Of a stretch of DNA of 64,000 nt, positions 31,656 to 44,324 are shown piece by piece. The stretch is from positions 186,001 to 250,000 of the forward strand of contig JAINUW010000294.1 in the NCBI GenBank assembly GCA_020205615.1, written 5' to 3'. The position numbers were made by a program, and so were the translations under genes. The notes below the pieces were generated by a model. It saw only the letters and a list, made by a program, of their open reading frames with translations, did not search any database and was not told the origin of the DNA. Within the stretch, counting starts at the first letter, position 1. Each line of letters begins with the position of its first letter. This DNA comes from Panax quinquefolius. Taxonomy: Eukaryota > Streptophyta > Magnoliopsida > Apiales > Araliaceae.

Positions 31656-34627
31656 TGTTAAGGAAATGATGTGTAGATTATTTAGCTTACATTGTAGATA
31701 CTCGGAAAAAGGGAGTAGAAATTAAGGATATACCCGTAGTGAATGAATTTCAAGATGTGTTTCTGGACGATCTGCCTGGTCTTCCTCCAGGCAGAGAAAT
31801 CAAATTCGTAATAGATTTAGCACCGGGAACGACACCAATTTCGAAAGCTCCATATTGTATGGTGCTAGTAGAAATGAAGGAATTGATGATACAACTTCAA
31901 GAGTTACTAGATGAGGGGTACATTCGACCGAGTGTGTCTCCTTGGGGAACACCAGTGTTATTCATGAAGAAAAAGGACGGATCGATGAGGCTCTGTATCG
32001 ATTATCGTGAATTGAACAAAGTAACGATCAAGAATAGATATACATTACCGAGGATAGACGACTTGTTTGATCAACTGAAGGGAGCGAAATGTTTCTCTAA
32101 GATCGACTTACGAACAGGATATCATCAACTGAAAGTGCGGGATGAAGATATACCAAAAACTGTGTTTCGAACCCGTTATGGACATTACGAGTTTTTGGTA
32201 ATGTCATTCAGTTTAACTAATGCTCCGACAACATTCATGGACTTAATGAATCGAGTTTTCAAGCCATACTTGGATAAATTCGTAGTAGTTTTCATCGACA
32301 ACATTTTGATCTACTCGAAGACAGAGGAAGAACACACCGAACATCTGGAGATTGTTTTGGAGGCACTACGAAAGGAGAAGATGTATGCGAAGTTTTCAAA
32401 ATATGAATTTTGGATAAAGAAGGTTCAATTCTTAGGCCACATGGTGGATGAGAATGGAATCTTAGTAGACCCCAAAAAGGTCAAAGCGGTAAGTAGTTGG
32501 GAGCAACCGAGAACATCGACAGAGGTAAGAAGTTTCTTAGGGTTAGCTGGGTACTATCGAAGATTCATCTAAGATTTTTCTAAGATAGCGACCCTGTTGA
32601 CTAATCTGACAAGAAAGACAATAAAATTTGTATGGACCGACAAATGCGAAGAGAGTTTTCAAGAGTTGAAGAAGAGATTAAGCGAGGTGCCTGTATTATC
32701 CTTACGAGATGATACATGAGGATTTGTAGTGTATAGTGATGCATCGCATAGAGGACCGGGCTATGTTCTGATGCAGTATGGCAAAGTTATTGCGTATGCA
32801 TCACGACAATTGAATGATTACGAAAAATGATACCCTACTCATGACTTAGAGTTAGCGACAGATGTTTTTGCGTTAAAGATATGGAGACATTATTTGTACG
32901 GAGAGAAATGTGAGATATACACGGACCACAAAAGTCTGAAATATATCTTCACACAGAAGGAGTTGAATATGCGTCAGAGAAGGTGGTTAGAATTGATCAA
33001 GGATTATGACTGTGATATTCTTTATCACACGGGGAAGGTAAACTTAGTTGCCGACGCTCTAAGCAAGAAATGAAGGGAGAAATTATTTCAACTAACAACT
33101 CAGGAGGAGTTAATAAGAGATATGAAGAAGTTTGAAATAGAGGTGAAGGGACCCGAGAGGTATGAAGAGAAGTTATTTGTAATGGAAGCTTGTCCGACAT
33201 TGTTGGATAGAGTAAAGGAAGCACAGGAGAAAGATGGAGAATGTGAGAAAATTAGGAAGAGGATAACGAAAAATGAGGAAGAAAAATTTCAAATAGATAA
33301 AGACGGTATCTTAAGATTCGAAGGGAGAGTGTGGGTATCGGCGGTAACTGAGTTAAGAGAGGAGATTTTGCATGAGGCACACAATACAACATATTACGTT
33401 CATCCGGGAGGCACTAAGATGTACCGAGACTTGAGGCAACATTTTTGGTGGCCCAATTTGAAACGGAAAGTCACAGAGTGTGTTAGTAGGTGTTTGATTT
33501 GTCAACGCGTAAAAGCAGAGCATCAGCGGTCGAGTGGGTAGCTACAACCGTTGGAAATATCGGAGTGGAAATGGGAGCATATTACGATGGATTTCATGGT
33601 AGGAGTTTCAGTCACGCAGAAAGGGTTGGATGCCATTTGGGTTATCGTGGATTGACTTACAAAGACCGTACATTTTCTACCGATCAAGATCTGCAACAGT
33701 TTGAATCAGTTAGCGAGCATGTACGTAAAGGAGATCGTCTCACGACATGGAGTGCTGGTGTCGATTGTTTCTGACCGAGACCCACGTGTCACGTCAAAAT
33801 TCTAGAAAAGCTTGCAAGAGAGGATGGGAACACAATTAAGATTAAGTACTACTTATCATCCTCAAACAAATGGACAAAGTGAGCGAACAATACAAACGCT
33901 AGAGGACATGCTTAGAACTTGCGTGATGGACTTCAAGGGAAATTGGGATGACCACCTAACCTTAGTCAAATTTGCGTATAATAATAGTTACAATGCGAGT
34001 ATCGGCATGCCACCATACGAAGCTCTTTACGTGAGGAAGTGAAGAACACCATTATGTTGGGACGAAGTCGGGGAACGACGAATACTCGGACCAGAGTTAC
34101 TACAACAAACCGTGGATGTGGTGACAGTAATAAGGACTAGACTAGTTGCAGCTCAAGATTGCCAAAAAAAGTATGCAGATTTGCATCGGTAAGACCAAGA
34201 TTTTGAAGTCGGCAGTTTTGTATTCTTGAAGGTATCTCCATGGAAGGGAAAGATCCGTTTCGGCAAGAAAGGAAAACTGAGTCTAAGATTCATAGGACCG
34301 TTCGAGGTACTTAAGCGAGTGGGCGAAGTAGCATACAAAGTTACACTACCACATGAGTTGGAGCACATCCATAACGTGTTTCACATATCCGTGTTGCGTC
34401 CGTACAAGCCTGAATACAAGCACGTGATTTCTTATGAACCCATTCAGGTGGATAAGAATTTAGTGTACGAAGAAATTCTTGTCCAAATTCTTGATAGGAA
34501 AGAGCAAACCTTGAGAAATAAAGTCATTTCTTCTGTAAAGGTATTTTGGCGTAACCACGATGTCAAGGAGGCTACGTGGGAGTTAGAAGATAGGATGATG
34601 AGGGATTATCCCCATCTATTTGTGTAA
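31637..34627 (+). pseudogene. Family-A pol: reverse transcriptase, RNase H, integrase, chromodomain-like end
   Basis: A single frame runs from MMQAKKLLRK (protease/RT linker) to the TAA at 34625-34627 with ten internal stops but no frameshift. Domains: RT ~31740-32490 ([33 protein letters not shown], and FIDNILIYS at 32291, where the second catalytic Asp is Asn); RNase H ~32720-33070 ([28 protein letters not shown]); integrase zinc finger ~33370-33510 (HPGGTKMY, CLICQRVK); DDE core ~33570-33910 ([30 protein letters not shown]); C-terminus and chromodomain-like tail from 34226 (SSVKVFWRNHDVKEATWELE). Several stops fit C-to-T or G-to-A change (Gln, Arg and Trp codons). Gag and most of the protease are missing to the left. 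Confidence 0.93.
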
Positions 34628-34658
34628 CCTTGTAGCAATTCCGGGACAAAATTTTTAT

Positions 34659-34673
34659 AGGGGGGGGGGAGGA
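34659..34673 (+). other. Polypurine tract of family-A element, second copy
   Basis: AGGGGGGGGGAGGA directly precedes the LTR start TGTAATACCC at 34674. The G-run is longer than in copy 1 (nine or ten against five). Confidence 0.85.
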
Positions 34674-37053
34674 TGTAATACCCGAGAATTTCCACGTATT
34701 ATTAAAATGAATATATTAATGGGAATAATATTTATATGAATATAAGTGTTATTGTTTTGAGTTGGTTAATTCAACTGAGTTTCACTAGATTAATGCCTAT
34801 TGAGAAATGTGGATTTGACAATAAGAATTGTGAAATGCCTTGTGTGGCATATTGTGAAACGAGGAAATTCACTAAGCGAATTAAAATGAGAATTAGGAAA
34901 ATTATCGGGTTGATCATGTGATTTCATGTAATTAATGATTACGCTCTTAGACTTGTAATATTATTCATATGGACAGTAATTCATGTCGTATAAAATGAGT
35001 TTAGCGATGAAAATTGGCACGTGCTTGAAGCTAAAACAGCCTTTTGCACTTGTTGTCGTAGTACATAGAAGCTCACGCCAGTCCTAATAAAGATAAATCT
35101 AAGCACCAACAATTTGCACCGAGAGTCGATTGGAGCTAGTTATTTTCTATTCAGAAGATTGAATTGGGACATTAATGTTATATGTGTGACATAAATAAAA
35201 CCATATGATAGGAGTATATTGCAATGAAATGAGGTACCTAGTAGCACCATGACATCATATGAGGTTGTAATGCATAAATGAATTATTTTCTGGGTATTCT
35301 AGAATCTGAGAAAGGAATTCAATGTTTTAAATAAACATCAATATTAAATAAGATTATAATGTAGTTATGTGAGTGGTAGAGATAATTATGAAACTACCCG
35401 AACAATAATGCCTAACTGCGATATTTTATTTCGTGTAGTTAATGTACATGGATTATATGATGTAAGTATACAATTTATCTTTAAATTCCTAATATGGTAA
35501 CAATTGTACCATAATATTACATTATGGGAATTAAAAGGACCAAACCAAGCTTTACATGACCAATTGGTGAAATTTTCCTCTTTTGTCCCAAAATAAGTGT
35601 CACCAATTACATGAATAGTAGCTGTAAACCTAAATCACGTATTTCTCCAAAAGGCAAAATCCTAGGTGATCATTGCTAGCTAAGTTGCTAGTATAGAGTT
35701 GTTAAACCACTCCTTATTAACCCATGTATCTTTCCATTACACCATGGACTCCAAGATTGTGTAATAACAATGCCTAGTCCATGCTCTTTCTATAAATACA
35801 AGCTTAATTTCAGTTTTTGTGTTGCTTAAAACATGTCTAGTAATTATAAGTGTAGAGTATAAGTTGTTGAGCTACTTTAGAAGCATACCCAGAGTGTAGG
35901 AAGTTCAATTCAAGCACAAGAAGGTATAATTTCTAATTATGTTCTTAAGATGGGTCTTGTTTGATTCTTGAAATTTCTTGAATTCATTTGTTAATTGATA
36001 TGAATAATCATGTTATAAGGTGTTTAGGAAGTTTTCTAGCATGTATAAACAATTTAGTAAAGGTTTGAAGCATGCTTGAATCATTGGAAACCAAGTTGGA
36101 AATTTTGCTGTAAAACAGAGCATGCATACGGCTTCTGAACTCGACTGGCCATTGCTGCCACAGCTATCTGGGGTGAAGTAAAATTGCAATTGCTGCACTA
36201 CCTCGAGAACCAGTTGTTGGTTTTGTCCATGCTACATGTTGAGAACTTGATGTCATGACTTAATTATTTACCTAAAAAGAGGTATAGCATGAAGTGTAAG
36301 GTTTTCGTATATAGTATGAAGTGTTCAACATAAATTGGTAGGAGATCTTTAACAAGAGCTCTAAGTCTTGAAAATAAACTTTGATAAAATTCATGTTATG
36401 TAAATTATGGGCTTAATGACCTATACACATGACTGATTTTTACACATAGATGAGCATGCTATAGTGTACATAGTTCGTTTAATCATGACCAAACTTGTTA
36501 TGCCTTGTGTTAGAGATGTTTTCAAGAAAAAGCTTAGCCTAGTGAGCTAACATGCATGATTACTACATAGTTTATATTCTGACCTTGCGAGCATGTTAAC
36601 AAAAGTTGACTACATATGTTTAGAGCTTTGAAGTTGTCTTATTTGTGTTAGATTGCATAGTTCAAGCCTAAAATGGTTTCAAAAGTAAACTTGAACATAT
36701 TTTCAAAATCTAGTTGCATCACGTGAATATCTAGATACTAAAGAGGTAAGATGTCATGTTATGTCTATAATATCTCTAGGTATGAGTTATATGTATGGAA
36801 CATGATGATTTAAAAATAAACATGAGTTTAAAGCATGATTCTAAGCTTTAAACAATAATAGCTATGAACAAGCAATATGAATGTTACAAGTATATGCATT
36901 AACAGAATTTGAAATCTCTATGTGGCTATATAGTCAAGTAATGAGTTATGGTTACCGCTTGATAATGTTTGGTTTGAATGCCATTTAAGATGTAAGTTCA
37001 AACTTATACAAATGAACTTAAGAATGGTTAGGTGATTATGTGAGCACCTCTAA
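34674..37053 (+). repeat. Family-A 3' LTR, second copy, left part
   Basis: Counterpart of 334-2701, with the same start, the same TATA box (35790-35798) and the same break point TCTAA (37049-37053). Long stretches match copy 1 with only about ten differences over 780 bp (1921-2700 against 36241-37050). The patches at 35035-35125 and 36105-36210 are exceptions. No gene seen. Confidence 0.92.
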
Positions 37054-39835
37054 TGTGACGCCCCCAAAATAGGTCCAATCCAACCAACCCATTCTGAGTC
37101 GCCAAATACATGGTACAGAAACAACTACAACTTTATTAATACAATTTTCGTGAAAAATACGACAACACTTAAACTGTGAGTTTAAATACAAATATTGTCA
37201 TCTAGACAATATCCACACTCAAATAAGTCCTCATTACAATTATTAATACACTATTTTACAGAATAGTGAGGACTACTAGAACCACTTCTAGAACCATCAT
37301 TCCACACCCCGACTAGTACTCGCTACATTCTCGCCTCCAGAGAAGAAAAATGGAACAACAAGGAAAAGGGTGAGCTCAACTAGCCTAGTAAAGAAAATTA
37401 TGAGTAAGATAATGTAAAACAAATTATCCTTAGTTTTCAACATGGAAAAATATGATAGAATACAATAGACAACAAGTTTTAGATCAACAACTGCAGCAAA
37501 AACAACAATTCATTAGAAGAGTTAAATAGAGAATAAAATCTACTATCTTCTATATATGAATTTAAAAGTTCATCATCGATATTTTATCCCTGTAACATCA
37601 ATCAATATATATCTGAAATCAAATATTCATCTTTTCACTACAGGCCAAAGATATTCATCAGTTGGTCATGTTCATATAAACACCTGTTCATCTTTGCACT
37701 ACGGGCCAAAGATAGTCATCAGAAATCTTTCATCTTTGCACTACAGGCCAAATATATTCATCAGAAATCATTCATCTTTGCACTACAGACCAAAGATATT
37801 CAGTTATATCATCATTTAGGACTGAGGATGATGGAAATTTTTTTCAAGAAAATGAATCCAGTGAAACAAAAGAACAAATATTAAGGATTCATACTTTACA
37901 CAATCCAAGTTCAAAAATACTTCATAAATAACCGAAGTGGAGTAAAATTCAAGAATGAAGACCAAAACATAGATCCAATCAAAGATAGGAATCATAACAG
38001 ACAATCTTGAACACATAAAAGAAAATTTAATTTTTCTGTGAATAGTGTCGTATTCGTGAATAGTGCCATATACGTGACTAGTAACTCCGACACTAAAAGA
38101 TAGAAATTTCACAAAAAAAATTATCATGCTTCGTGAATAGTACTCGTGAATAGTAACTCATAAATAGTAACTCATGAATAGTAACTCGTGAATAGTAACT
38201 CATGAATAGTAACCCCGACATGAAAAAGTTTCAAATTTGATAAAAAGTTCCAACCAACATTTTAAGATAATGATATTGAAGAAATAATATCACTTACTTA
38301 AGAAAATAACATCCCTTACCTTAAAAAACAAGATTTCCGACTAGAATCTTTGAATATAGTCTTTGAAGGAACTTGCACCGTATATAGCAACACTCAAAGT
38401 ATCAAAATACTCACAAGAATACGCTCGATAATATAGAGAGAAAGAGAGAAAAAAGGTTTCGGTGTGATTTTCAATTCTAACCTAAGCACCCTATTTATAG
38501 GAAATTGCTTAGAACACCAAAGCAGAAAATTTAATAAAATAATATTATAATTAAACAATTTCAAGCCCACCTTAGACCAACTGAATTCAGCACATTTATA
38601 TCACATGTGTAGCCCAAAAAAATGTTTTTGTTAAAATAATTATTTAAAACTTCCAAAAATCAATTATTCCAGAATTTCGGAACTTCAATAATTCATAATA
38701 AATAGCCCTTTTATCAGAAAAATTTGAACCTCATGTCCTATCCATAGGAAATTCCATTCTCTACAACTTTGCAGAAGAAAGTTTTCCAAAATCCATACAG
38801 AAATTGACCGAAATCCACATACGAGCGATTTTACAGGCTATAATCAAATTTCAGTCAAGAAATGGGGTCCACCGACACACAAAACATGTGTTAATCATTT
38901 AATGCAACAAAAATACTCTTCCTCCTCATATACTCATATATCCCACATTCATTGTAAAAATATCACCATTATTATATAATATAATAATATATTATTTTAT
39001 CAGAAAAGATAACATATCAATTTTTTAACAATTGTCACTTTAAAAATTTTCTCCATCTATATCCACATAAAATCAATATTTTCCTCATCATATAAATCAA
39101 TAATTAATTATTAACAAATAATATTACAGAATCACAATACTGACAACCAAGCAGTTCCCAGGAAAGAGGGGGCTTTCCAATAAGAATTTCTCCTTACTGG
39201 CGCGCAATTAGGTGACCAAACCTCTCCTTAGACAGAACTTTCTAGCCATTGCCAATAATGTTATATAATAATATTATTCAAATAATATGAAATATTGTTC
39301 CGATAATGGAAAATACTGTGTAGTGACAATTATTGAAACAACAGTAATATAAAATATCAACGCAACAATTATTGAATCAATAAAATAAAATACTGAACAG
39401 TAATTACTGTAACGATTATTGAGTAGTGCCTTCTTACGTAAAAATCAATAATTGGTGCAATACCGTGTGCTACTGTGTAACAACGCGTAGACATCGTGTT
39501 TTAACCATCGGGTATTCCAACAATTATTACTCAGTAATAACTACGCCATTATTTATAAACAACTTATACTTGTCGTTTTCTTCATGCAATCGATTTCCAT
39601 AATGGGGCCCACACAAGGATGCTACCCGTCGCATTTAATATTCCAAACAATAAGAATATTCCACGACCAAACGAATATTCCCCGACAACAATGAATATTT
39701 TTTAACCACTTGCTTCTTAAAAATATTTGCGCATTTTACCCATAACTAACCACATTAATTAAATCAACCCCTTACTATTTCAAAATAATAATTAGAAAAA
39801 TTAAATCTTTATTTATAAAAAGTTGGGGTCTTACA
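37054..39835 (-). repeat. B array LTR L1
   Basis: Outer left LTR (element 3' end), 2782 bp, with the canonical ends. It is followed by a polypurine tract (GGAGTGGAGGT reversed). Hairpin array at about 37625-37800 and minisatellite at about 38130-38215. No gene. Confidence 0.9.
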
Positions 39836-41527
39836 ACCTCCACTCCTTGTGAAATTTGGTCCTCAAAATTGACGTACGTAGGACATGCTCCTTCCTATCC
39901 AAGATCTTGACTGGTACTTCCTCGTACGTTAAGTCTTCGGCTATCTCGTCTGGTTCTAACTCAATAATGTGGTTCGGGTTGTCCACATATTTACGTAACA
40001 TCGATACGCGAAAAACGTTATGAAAACGCATCATACTTAGCGGTAAAATGTGTCTATAGGCCACAATTCATATTCGATCGAGAATTTCAAATGGACTAAT
40101 AAATCTCAAGGTTTGAGCTTTCCTCACATCACCGATTCTCGCTTTTGGAATAATGACTTCTTGCATCTTCTTCTTCATATTCATCAATTCTAGGTATGTA
40201 GCTTGAGCATCTTTAAATTTATCGATTAAAGTCGATTCTAATCATATATTTACTATCTTCACGTAGGTTTGTATATTCGTACTTGTAAACGCATACGATC
40301 TTTGCTCAACGCGTCAGCTACCACGTTCGCTTTTTCTACGATGGTATTGAATGGTATAATCGTAATCTTCAACAGCTCGAGCCAACGTCTTTGGCGCATG
40401 ATACTATCGTTTTATGTGAAGAAATATTTAAGGGTTGAAGAAATGGGTTTTGTACTGGGATCAATACAAAATTTGATTTCACGTTCTAGGGTAGGCTAAG
40501 AAGTCTTCAAGAATACGTCAGGAAATTTATTAACAATAGAAATGTCATTCAAAACTGTGACTCTCATCTAAGACTTTAATAGCACATGTAATGAAGGTTT
40601 CTCCTAACAGAGTTTCAACCGATAAGTCAAAGTCTAATCTCTCCGGAGTCAAATTTAAACGTTGAGCGCAAACTAGAGAGATAAAAGAATGGGTAGAACC
40701 GATATCGAGTAAGGTATAAATTTTGCAAAAATTTATAATTAACTAACTCGTGATAACTTCATTTGATTCCTCGTCAGGGTAATTCAAAACTCGATGCTAG
40801 ATTCTCCCAATTGCTGTCGAAAAAGAGAAATACATATCATCTATTTTAGCCTTCTTAGACCGGACTTCTCTTTCCACAATATCAACGCGTCGTGCGACTT
40901 TTACCCATGCATCTTTCATTCTCACTCATTCAGTTGTTTCTTCTTTCAGTTGCTCCTTGACATTTGAATTGTCAGATTCCAGCTTTAATATCGTATACTC
41001 TGTCAAAGAGTGCTTCTATTCAACCATCGCACATCGGGTAATACAATTTTGAATCGTTGCATCCCTTTGTTCCACGACCGCCTGCCGTTTTTCAGCCTAC
41101 TCTTCTAACTCATGAATACGATTTTGCAATTCTACATTTTGATCAATAAGTTCTTCTAATAAATCATCCTCAGGTTCCTCTTCTTCCTCACTCTCAGTTG
41201 CTACCTTTGCGACTAGCTTGAGTGCAACTTTTAATTCCTCAATCACCACATGGATATCTATAATCACATTAAACTAGTTGATGATTAGAGGTGTCTCCAC
41301 AGTCTCATTCACTCCATTTTTAACATTCTCAGTCGACATTCTCAAATACTGCCATAAAACAAGGGTTAATTTAACAAATTAACAAATCACATAATACCCC
41401 TATATTATGACTGACCAAAAAATAAGCTTAGGTAGGACACACTAGCGAAGGATTTACTCGTCTCTCCCCTCCTAGTTATATTCCCCGATTTCTGCCAGAG
41501 ACCATATCCCTAAGCTTTGATACCAAC
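39836..41527 (-). pseudogene. B array internal region I1
   Basis: Same reduced plan as B1: integrase C-terminus at 39836-40180 (VFRVSMLRKYVDNP), RT/RNase H/integrase junction remnants, protease with DIGS near 40700, and coiled-coil gag-like remnant up to about 41340. It is more broken than I2 and I3; the gag remnant has several stops. The primer-binding site near 41513-41525 is the variant TGGTATCAAAGC. Confidence 0.82.
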
Positions 41528-44324
41528 TGTGACGCCCCCAAAATAGGTCCAATCCAACCAACCCATTCTGAGTCGCCAAATACATGGTACTGAAACAACT
41601 ACAACTTTATTAATACAATTGTCGTGCAAAATACGACAACACTTAAACTGTGAGTTTAAATACAAATATTGTCATCTATACAATATCCACACTCAAATAT
41701 GTCCTCATTACAATTATTAATACACTATTTTACAGAATAGTGAGGACTACTAGAACCACTTCTAGAACCATCATTTCACACCCCGACTAGTACTCGCTAC
41801 ATTCTCGCCTCCTGAGAAGAAAATTGGAACAACAAGGAAAAGGGTGAGCTCAACTAGCCCAGTAAAGAACATTATGACTAAGATAATGTACAACAAATTA
41901 TCTTTAGTCTTCAACAGGGAAAAATCTGATAGAATACAATAGACAACAAGTTTTAGAACAACAACTGCATCGAAAACAACAATTCATTAGAAGAGTTAAA
42001 TAGAGAATAAAATCTACTATCTTCTATATATGAATTTAAAAGTTCATCATCGATATTTTATCCCTGTAACATCAGTCAATATATATCTGGAATCAAATAT
42101 TCATCTTTGCACCACTGAGCCAAAGATATTCATCGATTGGTCATGTTCATATAAACACCATTCATCTTTGCACTACGGGCCAAAGATATTCATCGTAAAT
42201 CATTCATCTTTTTCACTACAAAAGCCAAAGATATTCATCGAAATCATTCATCTTTGCACTACGGGCCAAAGATATTCGGTTATATCATCATTTAGATGAG
42301 GATGATGGAAAATATTTTAAAGAAAAGCGAATCCGGTGAAACAAAAGAACAAATATTAAGGATTCGTACTTTACACAATCCAAGTTCAAAAATACTTCAT
42401 AAATAACGAGTGGAGTAAAATTCAAGAATGGAGACCAAAACATAGATCCAATCAAAGATAGGAATCATAATGAGATAATCTTGGACACGTAAAAGAAAAT
42501 TTAATTTTTACGTTAATAGTGTCGTGATTCGTGAATAGTGCCAGATATCGTGAATAGTTAAAAGATATCGTGAATAGTAACTCCGACACTAAAAGATAGA
42601 AATTTCACAAAAAAAAAATCATCATACTTCGTGAATAGTACTCGTGAATAGTAACTCGTGAATAGTAACTCATGAATAGTAACTCATGAATAGTAACTCG
42701 TGAATAGTAACTCGTGAATAGTAACCCCGACATGAAAAAGTTCTAAATTTGAAAAAATGTTCCAACCAATATTTCGGCATAATGATATTGAAAAAATAAT
42801 ATCACTTACGAAGAAAATAACATTCCTTACCTCAAAAAGACAGTACTTCTGACTGGAATACTGAATATAGTGCTAAAGGGAACTTGCACCGTATAGCAAC
42901 ACTCAATGTATCAAAATACTCACAAGAATACGCTCGATATATATAGAGAAAGAGAGAAAACTTGGGTTTCGGTGTGATTTTTAATTCTAACCTAAGCACC
43001 CTATTTATAGGAAATTGCTTAGAACACCAAAGCAGAAAATTTCATAAAATAATATTATAATTAAACAATTTCAAGCCCACCTTAGACCAACTAAATTCAG
43101 CACATTTATATAACATGTGTAGCCCAAAAAAATGTTTTTCTTAAAATAATTATTTAAAACTTCCAAAAATCAATTATTCCAGAATTTCAGAACTTCAATA
43201 ATTCATAATAAATAGCCCTTTTATCCGTTGGAAATTCCATTCTCTACAACTTTGCAGAAGAAAAGTTTTCCAAATTCCAAACAGAAATTGACCGAAATCC
43301 ACAAACGGGCGATTTTACAATCGATAATCAAATTTTAGTCAAGAAATGGGGTCCACCGACACACAAAACATGTGTTAATCATTTAATGCAACAAAAATAC
43401 TCTTCCTCCTCATATACTCATGTATCCCACATTCATTGTAAAAATATCACCATTATTATATAATATAATAAAATATTATTTTATCAGAAAAGATAAAATA
43501 TCAAATTTTAACAATTGTCACTTTAAAAATTTTCTCCATCTATATCCACATAAAATCAATATTTTCCTCATCATATAAATCAGTAATTAATTATTCACAA
43601 ATAATATTACGAGAATCACAATATCGACAACCGTGTAGGTTCTAGGAAAGAGGGGCTTTCCAATAAGAATTTCTCCTTACTGGCGCACAATTAGGTGACC
43701 AAACCTCTCCTTAGACAGAACTTTTTAGACATTTCCAATAATGTTCTCTAATAATATTATTCAAATAATATGAATTATTGCCCCGATAATGGAAAATACT
43801 GTGTAGTGACAATTATTGAAACAACAGTAATATAAAATATCAACGCAGCAATTATTGAAACAATAAAATAAAATCTTTGAATAAAGAATTATTGTAACGA
43901 TTATTGAGTAGTGCCTTCTTACGTAAGAATCAATAATTGGTGCAATACCTGGTAAGCTACTCTTGACAACAACACACGTATCTTGTGTTTTAACCATGGG
44001 TATTCCAACGAGTGTTAACTTGAATAACTACTTCTGTAGTTATTTATAAACAACTTATACTTGTCGTTTTCTTCATCCAATCGCTTTTTATTATGGGGCC
44101 CACACAAGGCTGCACGGTCGTACGAATATTCCCCGACAGTAAGAGTATTCCACGACCAAACGAATATTCTCCGACAACAATGAATATTTTATAAACACTT
44201 GCTTCTTAAAAATATCTGCACATTTTACCCATAACTAACCACATTAATCAAATCAACCCCTTACTATTTCAAAATAATAATTAGAGAAATTAAATCTTTA
44301 TTTATAAAAAGTTGGGGTCTTACA
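41528..44324 (-). repeat. B array LTR L2
   Basis: A 2797 bp LTR shared between I1 and I2. It carries clear variant stretches (for example GACAGTAAGAGTATTCC near 44132 and GTTCTCTAATAAT near 43743) that recur in the right third of L3. A deletion around 43226 removes about 50 bp present in other copies. Hairpins at 42095-42275; at least seven minisatellite units at 42630-42725. No gene. Confidence 0.9.

Noticed and set aside
33490..33774. 94-codon frame within family-A pol
   Set aside because: Shadow in another frame; the integrase DDE core is read in the pol frame there.
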